DNA of 40,873 bases from NCBI GenBank assembly GCA_029006155.1, contig JAQXGF010000066.1, positions 1 to 40,873 on the forward strand. Reading direction: 5' to 3'. Of the stretch, positions 32,469 to 40,873 are shown one piece after another. Made by a program: the position numbers and the translations under genes. Positions within the stretch are counted from its first letter, which is position 1; each line of letters starts with the position of its first letter. Source of the DNA: Lachnospiraceae bacterium. GTDB taxonomy: Bacteria; Bacillota; Clostridia; Lachnospirales; Lachnospiraceae. The notes under the pieces are model-generated. The model ran no database searches and had not been told where the DNA came from. It saw only the letters and a list, made by a program, of their open reading frames with translations.

Positions 32469-33824
32469 ATGAACAGTACACAGTCCAAAACGCTTCTGAC
32501 AGAAGGAAGCATATGGAGAAAAATGGTAGCGTTTGCGCTGCCACTTTTTTTCGGAAATCTTTTTCAGCAGCTATACAATACGGCAGATTCGCTGATCGTC
32601 GGAAATTTCCTTGGGAGCAACGCGCTGGCGGCGGTGAGTTCATCCGGCAGCCTGATTTTTCTGCTCGTCGGATTTTTTAATGGAATTGCGATGGGCGCAG
32701 GAGTCGTCATCGCACGCTACTACGGGGCGCGGGAAATTGACGAGCTGCAAAAAGCGATCCATACGACGGTCGTATTCGGAGTCCTGTGCGGCCTTGTGCT
32801 GATGACGACAGGGCTCATACTGGCACCGCAGATTCTCATCTGGATGAAGACACCAGAGGAAGTACTGCCGGAATCCACCGCATATTTTCGGGTCTATTTT
32901 ATCGGCTCGCTGGCATTTGTGCTCTACAATAACTTTGTCGGTATTTTGCAGTCGGTCGGAGACAGCCGCCATCCACTGTATTACCTGATCTTTTCTTCGG
33001 CAGTCAACATCGTGCTGGATCTTTTCTTTGTCGGTGTGCTGCATTTTGGCGTGGCCTCAGCTGCGGCCGCGACCGTGATTTCTCAGTTTGTGAGCGCTGC
33101 GCTCTGCCTGTACCGGCTCATGTATAAGAGCCCGGACGATTATAGGATTTCTTTTGACCGCCTGCAGCTGAATCCGTTTATGTTGAAACAGATCGTAAAG
33201 AACGGTCTTCCGGCGGGGATTCAGAATTCGGTGATCTCGATCGCAAATGTGTTCGTGCAGTCCAATATCAACAGCTTTGGAAAGATCGCAATGGCGGGCT
33301 GTGGTTCGTATTCGAAAATAGAGGGCTTTGGATTTTTGCCGATCACCTGCTTCTCGATGGCCGTGACGACGTTTATCAGCCAGAATCTTGGTGCGCGTCA
33401 GTATGACCGTGTCAGGCGGGGCGCACGGTTTGGCATTCTCTGTGGGGTATCTCTGGCGGAGGTCGTCGGGATCACCCTGTATCTGATGGCGCCCCAGCTC
33501 ATCGGGCTGTTTGACCGGAATCCGGAGGTCGTCGCCTATGGTGTGCGGCAGGCCCGGACGATTACGCTGTTTTTTTTCCTGCTGGCTTACTCGCACATGA
33601 TGGCAGGAATCATGCGTGGAGCCGGAAAGGCGACGGTCCCGATGCTCGTGATGCTGATCTGCTGGTGCCTGATCCGCGTGACTTATATCACGATTGCAGT
33701 GCGGATTTATCCGGTGATCGATGTGATCTTCTGGGCGTACCCGCTGACGTGGTTTCTGAGCAGTTTTCTGTTTACGATTTATTACCGGAAGGTCGACTGG
33801 ATGCATCCGAAGCGGACGCAGTGA
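32469..33824 (+). CDS. MATE-family multidrug/toxin efflux transporter
   Basis: A 451-residue protein with about twelve hydrophobic segments in two similar halves. The diagnostic N-terminal stretch is MVAFALPLFFGNLFQQLYNT, followed by DSLIVGNFLG; the second half starts near AGIQNSVISIANVFVQ. It exports cationic compounds using a sodium or proton gradient; the substrate is unknown. ATG 32469 is preceded by AGGGGGG; the open frame extends back to 32208 inside the patatin gene and is rejected. A weak promoter-like pair (TTGCGG-17-TACCAT, 32332-32360) may serve it. Confidence 0.95.
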   Translation: MNSTQSKTLLTEGSIWRKMVAFALPLFFGNLFQQLYNTADSLIVGNFLGSNALAAVSSSGSLIFLLVGFFNGIAMGAGVVIARYYGAREIDELQKAIHTTVVFGVLCGLVLMTTGLILAPQILIWMKTPEEVLPESTAYFRVYFIGSLAFVLYNNFVGILQSVGDSRHPLYYLIFSSAVNIVLDLFFVGVLHFGVASAAAATVISQFVSAALCLYRLMYKSPDDYRISFDRLQLNPFMLKQIVKNGLPAGIQNSVISIANVFVQSNINSFGKIAMAGCGSYSKIEGFGFLPITCFSMAVTTFISQNLGARQYDRVRRGARFGILCGVSLAEVVGITLYLMAPQLIGLFDRNPEVVAYGVRQARTITLFFFLLAYSHMMAGIMRGAGKATVPMLVMLICWCLIRVTYITIAVRIYPVIDVIFWAYPLTWFLSSFLFTIYYRKVDWMHPKRTQ

Positions 33825-33844
33825 TCAGAATTTTTTTGAGGGAC

Positions 33845-33873
33845 TTGTTTTTTGGCAAATGATCTTCTATAAT
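33845..33873 (+). promoter_or_regulatory. Promoter of the degV gene
   Basis: TTGTTT (33845-33850), a 17-base spacer and a perfect TATAAT (33868-33873), about 100 bases before the start codon. Confidence 0.65.
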
Positions 33874-33977
33874 ACTCCTCTATATCTGCGATTTTGCTGC
33901 AGAGCATATCGTTTGATGGAGGAACAGATATCCGTTGTACTGGAAAAGACGGAAAATGAAATAGAACAGGAGATAAC

Positions 33978-34826
33978 ATGAGTATACGAATTTTTACTGA
34001 TTCCGCGTCAGATATCACGCGGGAAGAACTGGAAGAGCTGCAGGTGGAGCTGATCGCGATGCCGCTGCAGTGCGGAGAGGAAACGTATGTGGATGATAAG
34101 ACGACGCCGGTGGAGACGTTCTGGCAGATGCTGCTGGATGGCGTGAACATCAAGACTTCTCTGCCTTCGCCGGATACGTTTGTGCAGAAGTTTGAGGCGG
34201 CAAAGGCGGCCGGCGATGAGGTGGTCTGCATCCTGATTGCGTCAAAGCTTTCCGGGACGTATCAGGGCGCGATGCTGGCAAAGCAGATCGTGGACTACGA
34301 TGGCATTCATGTGATTGATGCGGGCCATGCGGCAGCGTCAGTTGCGGAGAAAATGCTTGTGATCGCGGCATGCCGTATGCGGGACCAGGGATGCACAGCC
34401 GGGGAGATCGTGCAAAAGGTGGAAGAGCTGCGCAGCAGGGTACGGCTGATCGCCTGCCTGGATACCTTAGAGTATCTGGCACGCGGAGGACGGCTCCCGG
34501 CGGCAGTGGCGAGCATCGGGACGAAGCTGCAGGTGAAGCCGATCATCGTCTTTGGAGAAGAGGGAGAGATCCAGGTCGCGAAGAAATGCATGGGCGGCAA
34601 GCGGGCCATGCGGGATATGACTGCGATGGTGACGGAGCGCGGGATCGATCCGGACTATCCGGTGATTCCGATCTTTGCACAGAACGACGGGAACTGTCAG
34701 GGATATGTCGCGTCTCTGGAAAATGCCGGCTGTGAAGGTAAGATGCAGACGCCGCAGGGGATCGGGGCGACGATCGGAAGCTATATCGGACCGAGTGCAT
34801 ACGGAATCGTATTTGTGGAAAAGTGA
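33978..34826 (+). CDS. DegV-family fatty-acid-binding protein
   Basis: A 282-residue two-domain protein with the family motifs: TDSASDI at the N-terminus, KTSLPSPDTF, ASKLSGTYQGA, LEYLARGGRL and the C-terminal GSYIGPSAYGIVF. In characterised Firmicutes the relatives (FakB) hold a fatty acid so that FakA can phosphorylate it; whether this member does so is inferred from the family. AGGAGATAAC precedes the ATG. It has its own promoter, and bioY behind it has a separate one. Confidence 0.95.
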   Translation: MSIRIFTDSASDITREELEELQVELIAMPLQCGEETYVDDKTTPVETFWQMLLDGVNIKTSLPSPDTFVQKFEAAKAAGDEVVCILIASKLSGTYQGAMLAKQIVDYDGIHVIDAGHAAASVAEKMLVIAACRMRDQGCTAGEIVQKVEELRSRVRLIACLDTLEYLARGGRLPAAVASIGTKLQVKPIIVFGEEGEIQVAKKCMGGKRAMRDMTAMVTERGIDPDYPVIPIFAQNDGNCQGYVASLENAGCEGKMQTPQGIGATIGSYIGPSAYGIVFVEK

Positions 34827-34842
34827 TCGGCCTGAAAAATTA

Positions 34843-34896
34843 ATTGTCAACCAGAAATAAAAATAAGTTGACAATCAGAAGAGATACGTTTATACT
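34843..34896 (+). promoter_or_regulatory. BirA operator overlapping the bioY promoter
   Basis: ATTGTCAAC (34843-34851) and GTTGACAAT (34867-34875) are perfect 9-base inverted arms separated by 15 bases, matching the BirA operator pattern of Firmicutes (TTGTTAACC-N15-GGTTGACAA, from memory). The right arm contains the -35 box TTGACA (34868-34873), followed after exactly 17 bases by TATACT (34891-34896). BirA with biotinyl-AMP would therefore block this promoter when biotin is plentiful. Confidence 0.92.
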
Positions 34897-34933
34897 GGGC
34901 AGGAACATATCTATTATGGAAAGAGGAGAGAAC

Positions 34934-35506
34934 ATGAGTAACATTGCAGCAAAATCAAAGGCGTCGTCCTTTAGCGTCTCGCAGATCGCGATGATCGGCG
35001 TAGTGACGGCGGTGACCTGCGTTCTTGGCCCGTTGGCGTTACCGATTGGCCCGGTGCCGATCTCACTGACAAATCTGGTCATCTATTTTTCTCTGTATGT
35101 GCTTGGGATGAGAAATGCGACGATCAGCTATCTGGTCTATCTTCTGATCGGATTGTTCCTTCCGGTATTTTCCGGCGGAGCAGGAGGACCGGGCAAGCTG
35201 TTTGGACCGACCGGCGGATATCTCTTTGGATTTATCCCGATGGCGATTCTGGGCGGCATCGTGATCGACCGTTACATGGATCAGAAGATCCGCTGCTTTC
35301 TTGCGCTGGTTGCCGGTACGGCGATCTGCTATGGCTTTGGGACCGCATGGCTGGCTTATCAGGCGCATATGACCTTTGCGGCGGCACTGGCAGCAGGCGT
35401 AATTCCGTTTATCATCGGTGATCTGATCAAGATTGTACTCGCTGTCGTGATCGGACCGCAGATCCGTAAGCGTCTGGCAAAAGCGGGCGTGTACGCACAG
35501 GAGTAA
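34934..35506 (+). CDS. bioY: Biotin transporter substrate-binding component (ECF S component)
   Basis: A 190-residue integral membrane protein with about six hydrophobic segments. BioY hallmarks are GPLALPIGPVPISLTNL near the start and LLIGLFLPVFSGGAGG followed by GPTGGYLFGF. It captures biotin and works with a shared ECF energising module (EcfA/A'/T) that is not encoded here. The start is ATG 34934 with AGAGGAGAG upstream; the longer open frame from 34844 begins inside the operator. The BirA operator-promoter directly upstream confirms biotin control. A strong terminator follows. Confidence 0.97.
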   Translation: MSNIAAKSKASSFSVSQIAMIGVVTAVTCVLGPLALPIGPVPISLTNLVIYFSLYVLGMRNATISYLVYLLIGLFLPVFSGGAGGPGKLFGPTGGYLFGFIPMAILGGIVIDRYMDQKIRCFLALVAGTAICYGFGTAWLAYQAHMTFAAALAAGVIPFIIGDLIKIVLAVVIGPQIRKRLAKAGVYAQE

Positions 35507-35540
35507 CATGGCAGTTCATCCCCACAGATGAGCTGCAGGG

Positions 35541-35591
35541 AAGACTTTAAATTCTAAGGACAGAGATCTGAGGAATTTGAAGTCTTTTTTT
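35541..35591 (+). terminator. Intrinsic terminator after bioY
   Basis: A 14-bp stem (one G-U) pairs AAGACTTTAAATTC with GAATTTGAAGTCTT around a folded loop containing CAGA-GA-TCTG, followed by T7. Confidence 0.92.
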
Positions 35592-35592
35592 G

Positions 35593-35652
35593 TTTACCGA
35601 GAATTTACTTGCAATTATACCGGAAATGTATATAATAAGACCTATTCGGTAA
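35593..35652 (+). promoter_or_regulatory. Promoter of the polyamine operon flanked by an inverted pair of TTACCGA boxes
   Basis: TTGCAA (35609-35614), a 16-base spacer and TATAAT (35631-35636). On either side lie TTTACCGA (35593-35600) and TTCGGTAA (35645-35652), which share a 7-base inverted core TTACCGA/TCGGTAA about 45 bases apart. The pair brackets the promoter, as expected for a dimeric repressor. The XRE-cupin protein encoded next is the natural candidate to bind it. Confidence 0.65.
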
Positions 35653-35694
35653 TTTTAAATAAAAAGTTTAGTATATAGAAACGGAGGTGCGGTT

Positions 35695-36228
35695 TTGGAT
35701 ATCGGAAAGAAGCTGAAGGAGCTCCGGCTGCAGAATGACCTGACACTGGGGGATCTGGCGTCCCGCAGCGAGCTCACGAAAGGCTTTTTATCGCAGGTCG
35801 AGCGGAATCTGACGATGCCGAGCATCGCGACACTGGAGGACATTCTGGAAGCGCTTGGGACGAATTTATCCGAGTTCTTCCATGAAGAGCCGGAGAGCCA
35901 GATCGTGTTTTCGACGCAGGATTTTTTTGTGGATGAGCAGGAGGACTACAGCATCGAGTGGGTGATCCCGAATGCGCAGAAGAACAAGATGGAGCCGATC
36001 CTGCTGACGCTTCACCCGCATAAGCGCAGCCAGGAGATGGAATCGCATCACGGGGAAGAGTTTGGCTATGTCCTGAAGGGGACGGTGACACTGGTGCGGG
36101 GCAATAAAAAATACCGGCTCAAGGCGCATGAGACCTTTTATCTGGATGGCTCGCGCGGCCATTACCTGTACAACGGCGGCAGCAGCGATGCGAAGATCCT
36201 CTGGATCACGACGCCGCCAATGTTCTAA
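35695..36228 (+). CDS. XRE-family regulator with cupin sensor domain
   Basis: A 177-residue protein. The N-terminal helix-turn-helix (about 1-60) contains LTLGDLASRSELTKGFLSQV; the C-terminal cupin barrel (about 95-172) has ESHHGEEFGYVLKGTVTLV. The XRE-cupin layout is that of PuuR-type repressors that sense polyamines or related small molecules. As the first gene of the pot operon, it probably regulates polyamine uptake in response to the cell's polyamine level. The start is TTG 35695 with ACGGAGGTG upstream. PotA begins 34 bases after its stop. Confidence 0.9.
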   Translation: MDIGKKLKELRLQNDLTLGDLASRSELTKGFLSQVERNLTMPSIATLEDILEALGTNLSEFFHEEPESQIVFSTQDFFVDEQEDYSIEWVIPNAQKNKMEPILLTLHPHKRSQEMESHHGEEFGYVLKGTVTLVRGNKKYRLKAHETFYLDGSRGHYLYNGGSSDAKILWITTPPMF

Positions 36229-36262
36229 CCAGGGAGTATGATACACGGAAGGAGAAAAACAA

Positions 36263-37840
<1,578 letters not shown>

Positions 37841-38677
37841 ATGAAACGGTTTTCACAGCTGGTTATCCCGTATATTGCGTGGGCGGTGATGATGCTCATC
37901 CTCCCGATGGGACTGATCGCCCTGTATTCCTTTACGAAACAGGGGAATACGATTGTATCCTTCACGTTCACGCTTGAGCACTACGCCAAATTTTTTACCG
38001 ACCCGGACTTTCTGATCGTCCTGTGGCGTTCTCTGCTCATCGCATTGAAGACGACCGTGATTTGCCTGCTGCTCGGCTATCCGGTAGCGTTCTTTATCTC
38101 CAGAAGCAGCGAGAAGCTGCAGAATATCCTCGTGCTCGCGATCACGATCCCGATGTGGATCAACATGCTCGTGCGCACATATGCATGGATCGGGCTGCTC
38201 AGCGAGGGCGGACTGATCCAGCGGCTGTTCGGCTTTTTCGGGATCGCCCAAGGGGAGCTTTTGTATACGGAAGGTGCGGTGCTGCTCGGCATGGTCTACA
38301 ACTTCCTGCCGTTCATGGTGCTGCAGATCAATACCTCTCTGTGCAAGATGGATCACTCGCTGCTTGAGGCGAGTGCGGACCTCGGGGCAAATGCACGCCA
38401 GACGTTTATCCGCGTGACGCTTCCGATGTCTTTGCCGGGTGTGATCAACGGCATCACGCTCGTATTTCTTCCGGCGGTCAGCTCGTTCTTTATCCCGAAG
38501 CTGCTCGGCGGCGGTCAGTATTTCCTCATCGGAAACCTGATCGAGAACCAGTTTATCACCGTAGGTGAGTGGAACTTCGGAAGTGCGATTTCCATGATCA
38601 TGGCGGCGGTCATGATGCTGCTCATGATGCTCGTACGCAAGGTCGAGATCCACAACCGCGGCGGAAAGGAGGAGTAG
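37841..38677 (+). CDS. potB: Spermidine/putrescine ABC transporter permease
   Basis: A 278-residue permease with six hydrophobic segments. The cytoplasmic EAA loop that contacts PotA is visible: LLEASADLGANARQTFIRVT, followed by LPMSLPGVINGI. Its ATG directly follows the potA stop codon, so translation is coupled. With the PotC part of the next gene it forms the membrane channel for polyamine import. Confidence 0.96.
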   Translation: MKRFSQLVIPYIAWAVMMLILPMGLIALYSFTKQGNTIVSFTFTLEHYAKFFTDPDFLIVLWRSLLIALKTTVICLLLGYPVAFFISRSSEKLQNILVLAITIPMWINMLVRTYAWIGLLSEGGLIQRLFGFFGIAQGELLYTEGAVLLGMVYNFLPFMVLQINTSLCKMDHSLLEASADLGANARQTFIRVTLPMSLPGVINGITLVFLPAVSSFFIPKLLGGGQYFLIGNLIENQFITVGEWNFGSAISMIMAAVMMLLMMLVRKVEIHNRGGKEE

Positions 38678-38680
38678 GAG

Positions 38681-40573
38681 ATGAAAAAAGGAAAACGTTC
38701 CTTCGGGAAACTTCTGATGGTGCTCACACTGGTCTTCTTCTATCTTCCGATCGTATATATGGTCGTCTTTTCGTTCAACAGCGGAAAGTCATTGACCAGC
38801 TTTTCCGGCTTCTCCTTGCGCTGGTACCGGCACATGATGGAATCGCATACGATGATGGAGTCCTTATATACGACGTTCAGCATCGCACTGATTGCGACGG
38901 CGATCTCGACGATTGTGGGCACGATTTCAGCGATCGGTCTGTCAAAATCGAAAAAAATCGTGCAGAATCTGATGGAACAGGTCAACAATCTTCCGATGAT
39001 GAATCCGGAAATCGTGACGGCGATCGGCTTCATGCTGCTGTTCATCACGTTCCGGGTGGAAAAGGGCTATGTGACGATGCTGCTCGCGCATATCGCATTC
39101 TGTATCCCGTATGTCATGCTCTCGGTCATGCCGAAGATCCGTTCGCTTGACCCGAATCTCGCAGATGCGGCGATGGATCTCGGCGCGACGCCGTGGCGGG
39201 CACTGACAAAAGTTATCGTGCCGCAGATCATGCCTGGCATCGTTTCCGGTGCGCTGATTGCATTTACGATGTCGATCGACGATTTTATCATTTCGTATTT
39301 CGTTACCGGTGGCGGTGTGAAGAACCTGAGCATCACGGTCTACACGATGAGCAAGCGGGTCAATCCGAGCATCAATGCGATCTCTACACTGGTCGTGCTG
39401 CTCATCACACTCGTGCTCGTGCTCATCAATGTCGCCCCGAAGCGGATGGCACGGCGGGCAAAGAAGGCAGAGATTCGCGGACATCGGATCATTGTACCGG
39501 CAGCCGTTGCCGTGTGTGCGGCCGTTGCAGTGTTCGTGCTCGTGAAGGTCAACGGCGGAAATTCGTCGCTTCCGTATGAAGGGCAGACGCTCCACGTATA
39601 CAACTGGGGCGAGTATACCGGGGAGAATCTGCTGAATGATTTTGAGGCAAAGACCGGTGCAAAGGTCGTCATGGAAAACTTTGATTCGAATGAGCAGATG
39701 TATATCAAGGTGGCAAATGGTGAGGCGTATGATGTGCTCGTGCCGAGTGATTATATGATCCAGCGCCTGATCCAGGAGGGCTATCTGCAAAAGCTTGATA
39801 AGACGAAGCTGGACTGCATGGATAAGCTCTGTGAGGATGTCGTCGGGCTGCCGTATGATCCGAACAATGAGTATTCGATTCCGTATTTCTGGGGAACCGT
39901 CGGCATTGTGTATGATAAAAATCAGGTGGACATCGCGGATCTGGAGCAGGAAGGCTTTGATATTTTCCGTGATCCGAAGTACCGCGGCAATATTTATCTG
40001 TATGATTCCGAGCGCGACTCCTTTATGATGGCATTAAAGGCACTCGGCTATTCGATGAATACGTCAAGCGAAGAGGAACTGCAGGAGGCATATGAGTGGC
40101 TCGTAAACTGTGTGCAGACGATGAAACCGGAGATCGTCACCGATGAGATCATCGACAATATGGCGCAGGGCAGAAAGGCGCTCGGCCTCATTTATTCCGG
40201 TGATGCGGCGTATGTCATGGCAGAAAATGAGGATATGGGCTATTACCTGCCGGAGAGTGGTACGAATCTCTGGTCGGATGCGATGGTCATTCCGGCCAAT
40301 GCGAAGAATCCGGATCTGGCACATGAATTTATCAACTTTGTCAGCGACTACGAGGGTGCTTATGACAATTCCAGTTTTGTCGGCTACACGTCCGCGAACC
40401 AGGAGGTCATGGACACGTTATACGGAGAGGGCGGCGAGTACGAGGGCATCGACGCCTACATGCCGCGTTCCGGCAATCCGAATGATGAAGTATTCGAGTA
40501 CAATGAGGATACGAGAAAGACGATTGCGAATCTGTGGAGTAAAGTGAAAATTGCGGCGAGCAATGCAGAGTAA
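38681..40573 (+). CDS. potC: PotC-PotD fusion: polyamine permease joined to its substrate-binding protein
   Basis: A 630-residue fusion. Residues 1-260 are PotC, with six membrane segments and the EAA loop DAAMDLGATPWRALTKVIVP (162-181). A further membrane helix (about 270-290, IIVPAAVAVCAAVAVFVLVK) replaces the signal peptide. Residues 297-630 are PotD (LHVYNWGEYTGENLLNDFE; LVPSDYMIQRLI; GLIYSGDAAYVMAENED). The binding domain is therefore tethered to the permease outside the membrane and cannot be lost. Such fusions are known in some Firmicutes. AGGAGTAGGAG precedes the ATG, 3 bases after potB. A terminator follows. Confidence 0.96.
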   Translation: MKKGKRSFGKLLMVLTLVFFYLPIVYMVVFSFNSGKSLTSFSGFSLRWYRHMMESHTMMESLYTTFSIALIATAISTIVGTISAIGLSKSKKIVQNLMEQVNNLPMMNPEIVTAIGFMLLFITFRVEKGYVTMLLAHIAFCIPYVMLSVMPKIRSLDPNLADAAMDLGATPWRALTKVIVPQIMPGIVSGALIAFTMSIDDFIISYFVTGGGVKNLSITVYTMSKRVNPSINAISTLVVLLITLVLVLINVAPKRMARRAKKAEIRGHRIIVPAAVAVCAAVAVFVLVKVNGGNSSLPYEGQTLHVYNWGEYTGENLLNDFEAKTGAKVVMENFDSNEQMYIKVANGEAYDVLVPSDYMIQRLIQEGYLQKLDKTKLDCMDKLCEDVVGLPYDPNNEYSIPYFWGTVGIVYDKNQVDIADLEQEGFDIFRDPKYRGNIYLYDSERDSFMMALKALGYSMNTSSEEELQEAYEWLVNCVQTMKPEIVTDEIIDNMAQGRKALGLIYSGDAAYVMAENEDMGYYLPESGTNLWSDAMVIPANAKNPDLAHEFINFVSDYEGAYDNSSFVGYTSANQEVMDTLYGEGGEYEGIDAYMPRSGNPNDEVFEYNEDTRKTIANLWSKVKIAASNAE

Positions 40574-40603
40574 AGAAACTGCTGCCTTGTTCCTGTAAAA
40601 AGG

Positions 40604-40650
40604 AAAAGCAGATATGTATATTTGATCTGGAAATATGCATACCTGCTTTT
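40604..40650. terminator. Bidirectional terminator between the pot operon and the debranching-enzyme gene
   Basis: AAAAGCAG pairs with CTGCTTTT, extended inside by TATGTATATTT against AAATATGCATA (one wobble), with loop GATCTGG. A and T runs on opposite ends suit both strands. Confidence 0.88.
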
Positions 40651-40662
40651 CTTATGCGTTTT

Positions 40663-40873
40663 TTAGAAATCCTTCCGGACAAACACCGCCACGGACCGCG
40701 GCCGCAGAATAAACTCATGCGCAATCCGGACTTCCTGACCTTCCGGGTAGCAGTAGCGTCCGTTGCCGTCACCGAAGGTATTAACACACAGATACCATGC
40801 ACCGCCGTGCTGTAGCCTCGGGAGTGTGATTGCAACATCCTCCCAGTAGCTGTTGACCGACACATAGACAATA
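40663..40873 (-). CDS. C-terminal part of a glycogen debranching enzyme (GlgX/isoamylase type), truncated by the window edge
   Basis: The open frame runs from the window edge to the stop at 40663, about 70 residues. The translation IVYVSVNSYWEDVAITLPRL..., then AWYLCVNTFGDG, and a final EFILRPRSVAVFVRKDF, matches the C-terminal beta-sandwich of GlgX/isoamylase-type GH13 enzymes (vNxxWexxxfeLP, then lxprSvavl). The catalytic part lies beyond the window. It would hydrolyse alpha-1,6 branches in glycogen, complementing glgB at 2955. The assignment rests on this short domain only. Confidence 0.75.
   Translation of the reverse strand, partial: IVYVSVNSYWEDVAITLPRLQHGGAWYLCVNTFGDGNGRYCYPEGQEVRIAHEFILRPRSVAVFVRKDF

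Noticed and set aside
34827..34933. Riboswitch upstream of bioY
   Set aside because: The leader is only about 30 bases after the predicted transcription start, and the BirA operator explains control.

Overview
The window looks like a chromosomal segment from a gut-type Lachnospiraceae (Clostridia, Bacillota). This rests on the Gram-positive style signals (strong AGGAGG-type ribosome binding sites, TTGACA/TATAAT promoters, intrinsic terminators), tRNA genes without encoded CCA, a Clostridia-type Flp1/Tad pilus locus, a stand-alone MurG, DUF4367 and DUF6147-like proteins, and a PotC-PotD fusion. The genus cannot be fixed from the sequence alone. No rRNA, CRISPR array, complete insertion sequence or prophage was seen.

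Layout. 30-744: seven tRNA genes (Asp, Val, Thr, Tyr, fMet, Phe, Lys) and a terminator. 812-4958: a TetR regulator with its own operator-promoter, an intracellular GH13 glucosidase and glycogen branching enzyme GlgB. The C-terminus of a probable debranching enzyme (GlgX type) enters from the right edge at 40663. 5042-6261: a CdaR/PucR-type regulator with tandem terminators. 6415-16605: an eleven-gene Tad/Flp pilus operon: prepilin peptidase, TadZ, TadA/CpaF, TadB, TadC, a 55-residue Flp1 pilin, a DUF5702 protein, two TadE-like pseudopilins, a second prepilin peptidase and an FHA protein. 16623-19470: a GNAT acetyltransferase (minus), rhomboid protease, HIT protein and an ECF-like sigma factor. 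19521-22674: murG (minus), a membrane anti-sigma-like DUF4367 protein, and a small secreted protein.

22675-23538 is an 864-base gene-free stretch with a GC-rich, hairpin-rich block, a long hairpin and a terminator. 23539-29616: a beta-CASP RNase-like enzyme, a transglutaminase-like lipoprotein, a D,D-carboxypeptidase, a degenerate tyrosine recombinase and a small membrane protein (minus). 29905-35506: a secreted FKBP/trigger-factor-like foldase, patatin, MATE transporter, DegV and BioY; BioY sits behind a textbook BirA operator. 35593-40650: a polyamine-uptake operon: XRE-cupin regulator, PotA with an unusual duplicated insert, PotB, and PotC fused to PotD.

The points most worth a second look are: (i) the abrupt GC shift exactly after the transmembrane helix of the DUF4367 protein, continuing into the secreted protein; (ii) the GC-rich structured intergenic block that follows; (iii) the duplicated module inside the PotA TOBE domain; (iv) the pseudopilin carrying two tandem zinc-ribbon-like modules and the TadC with a large extracytoplasmic domain; and (v) a stand-alone tyrosine recombinase lacking its first catalytic arginine.
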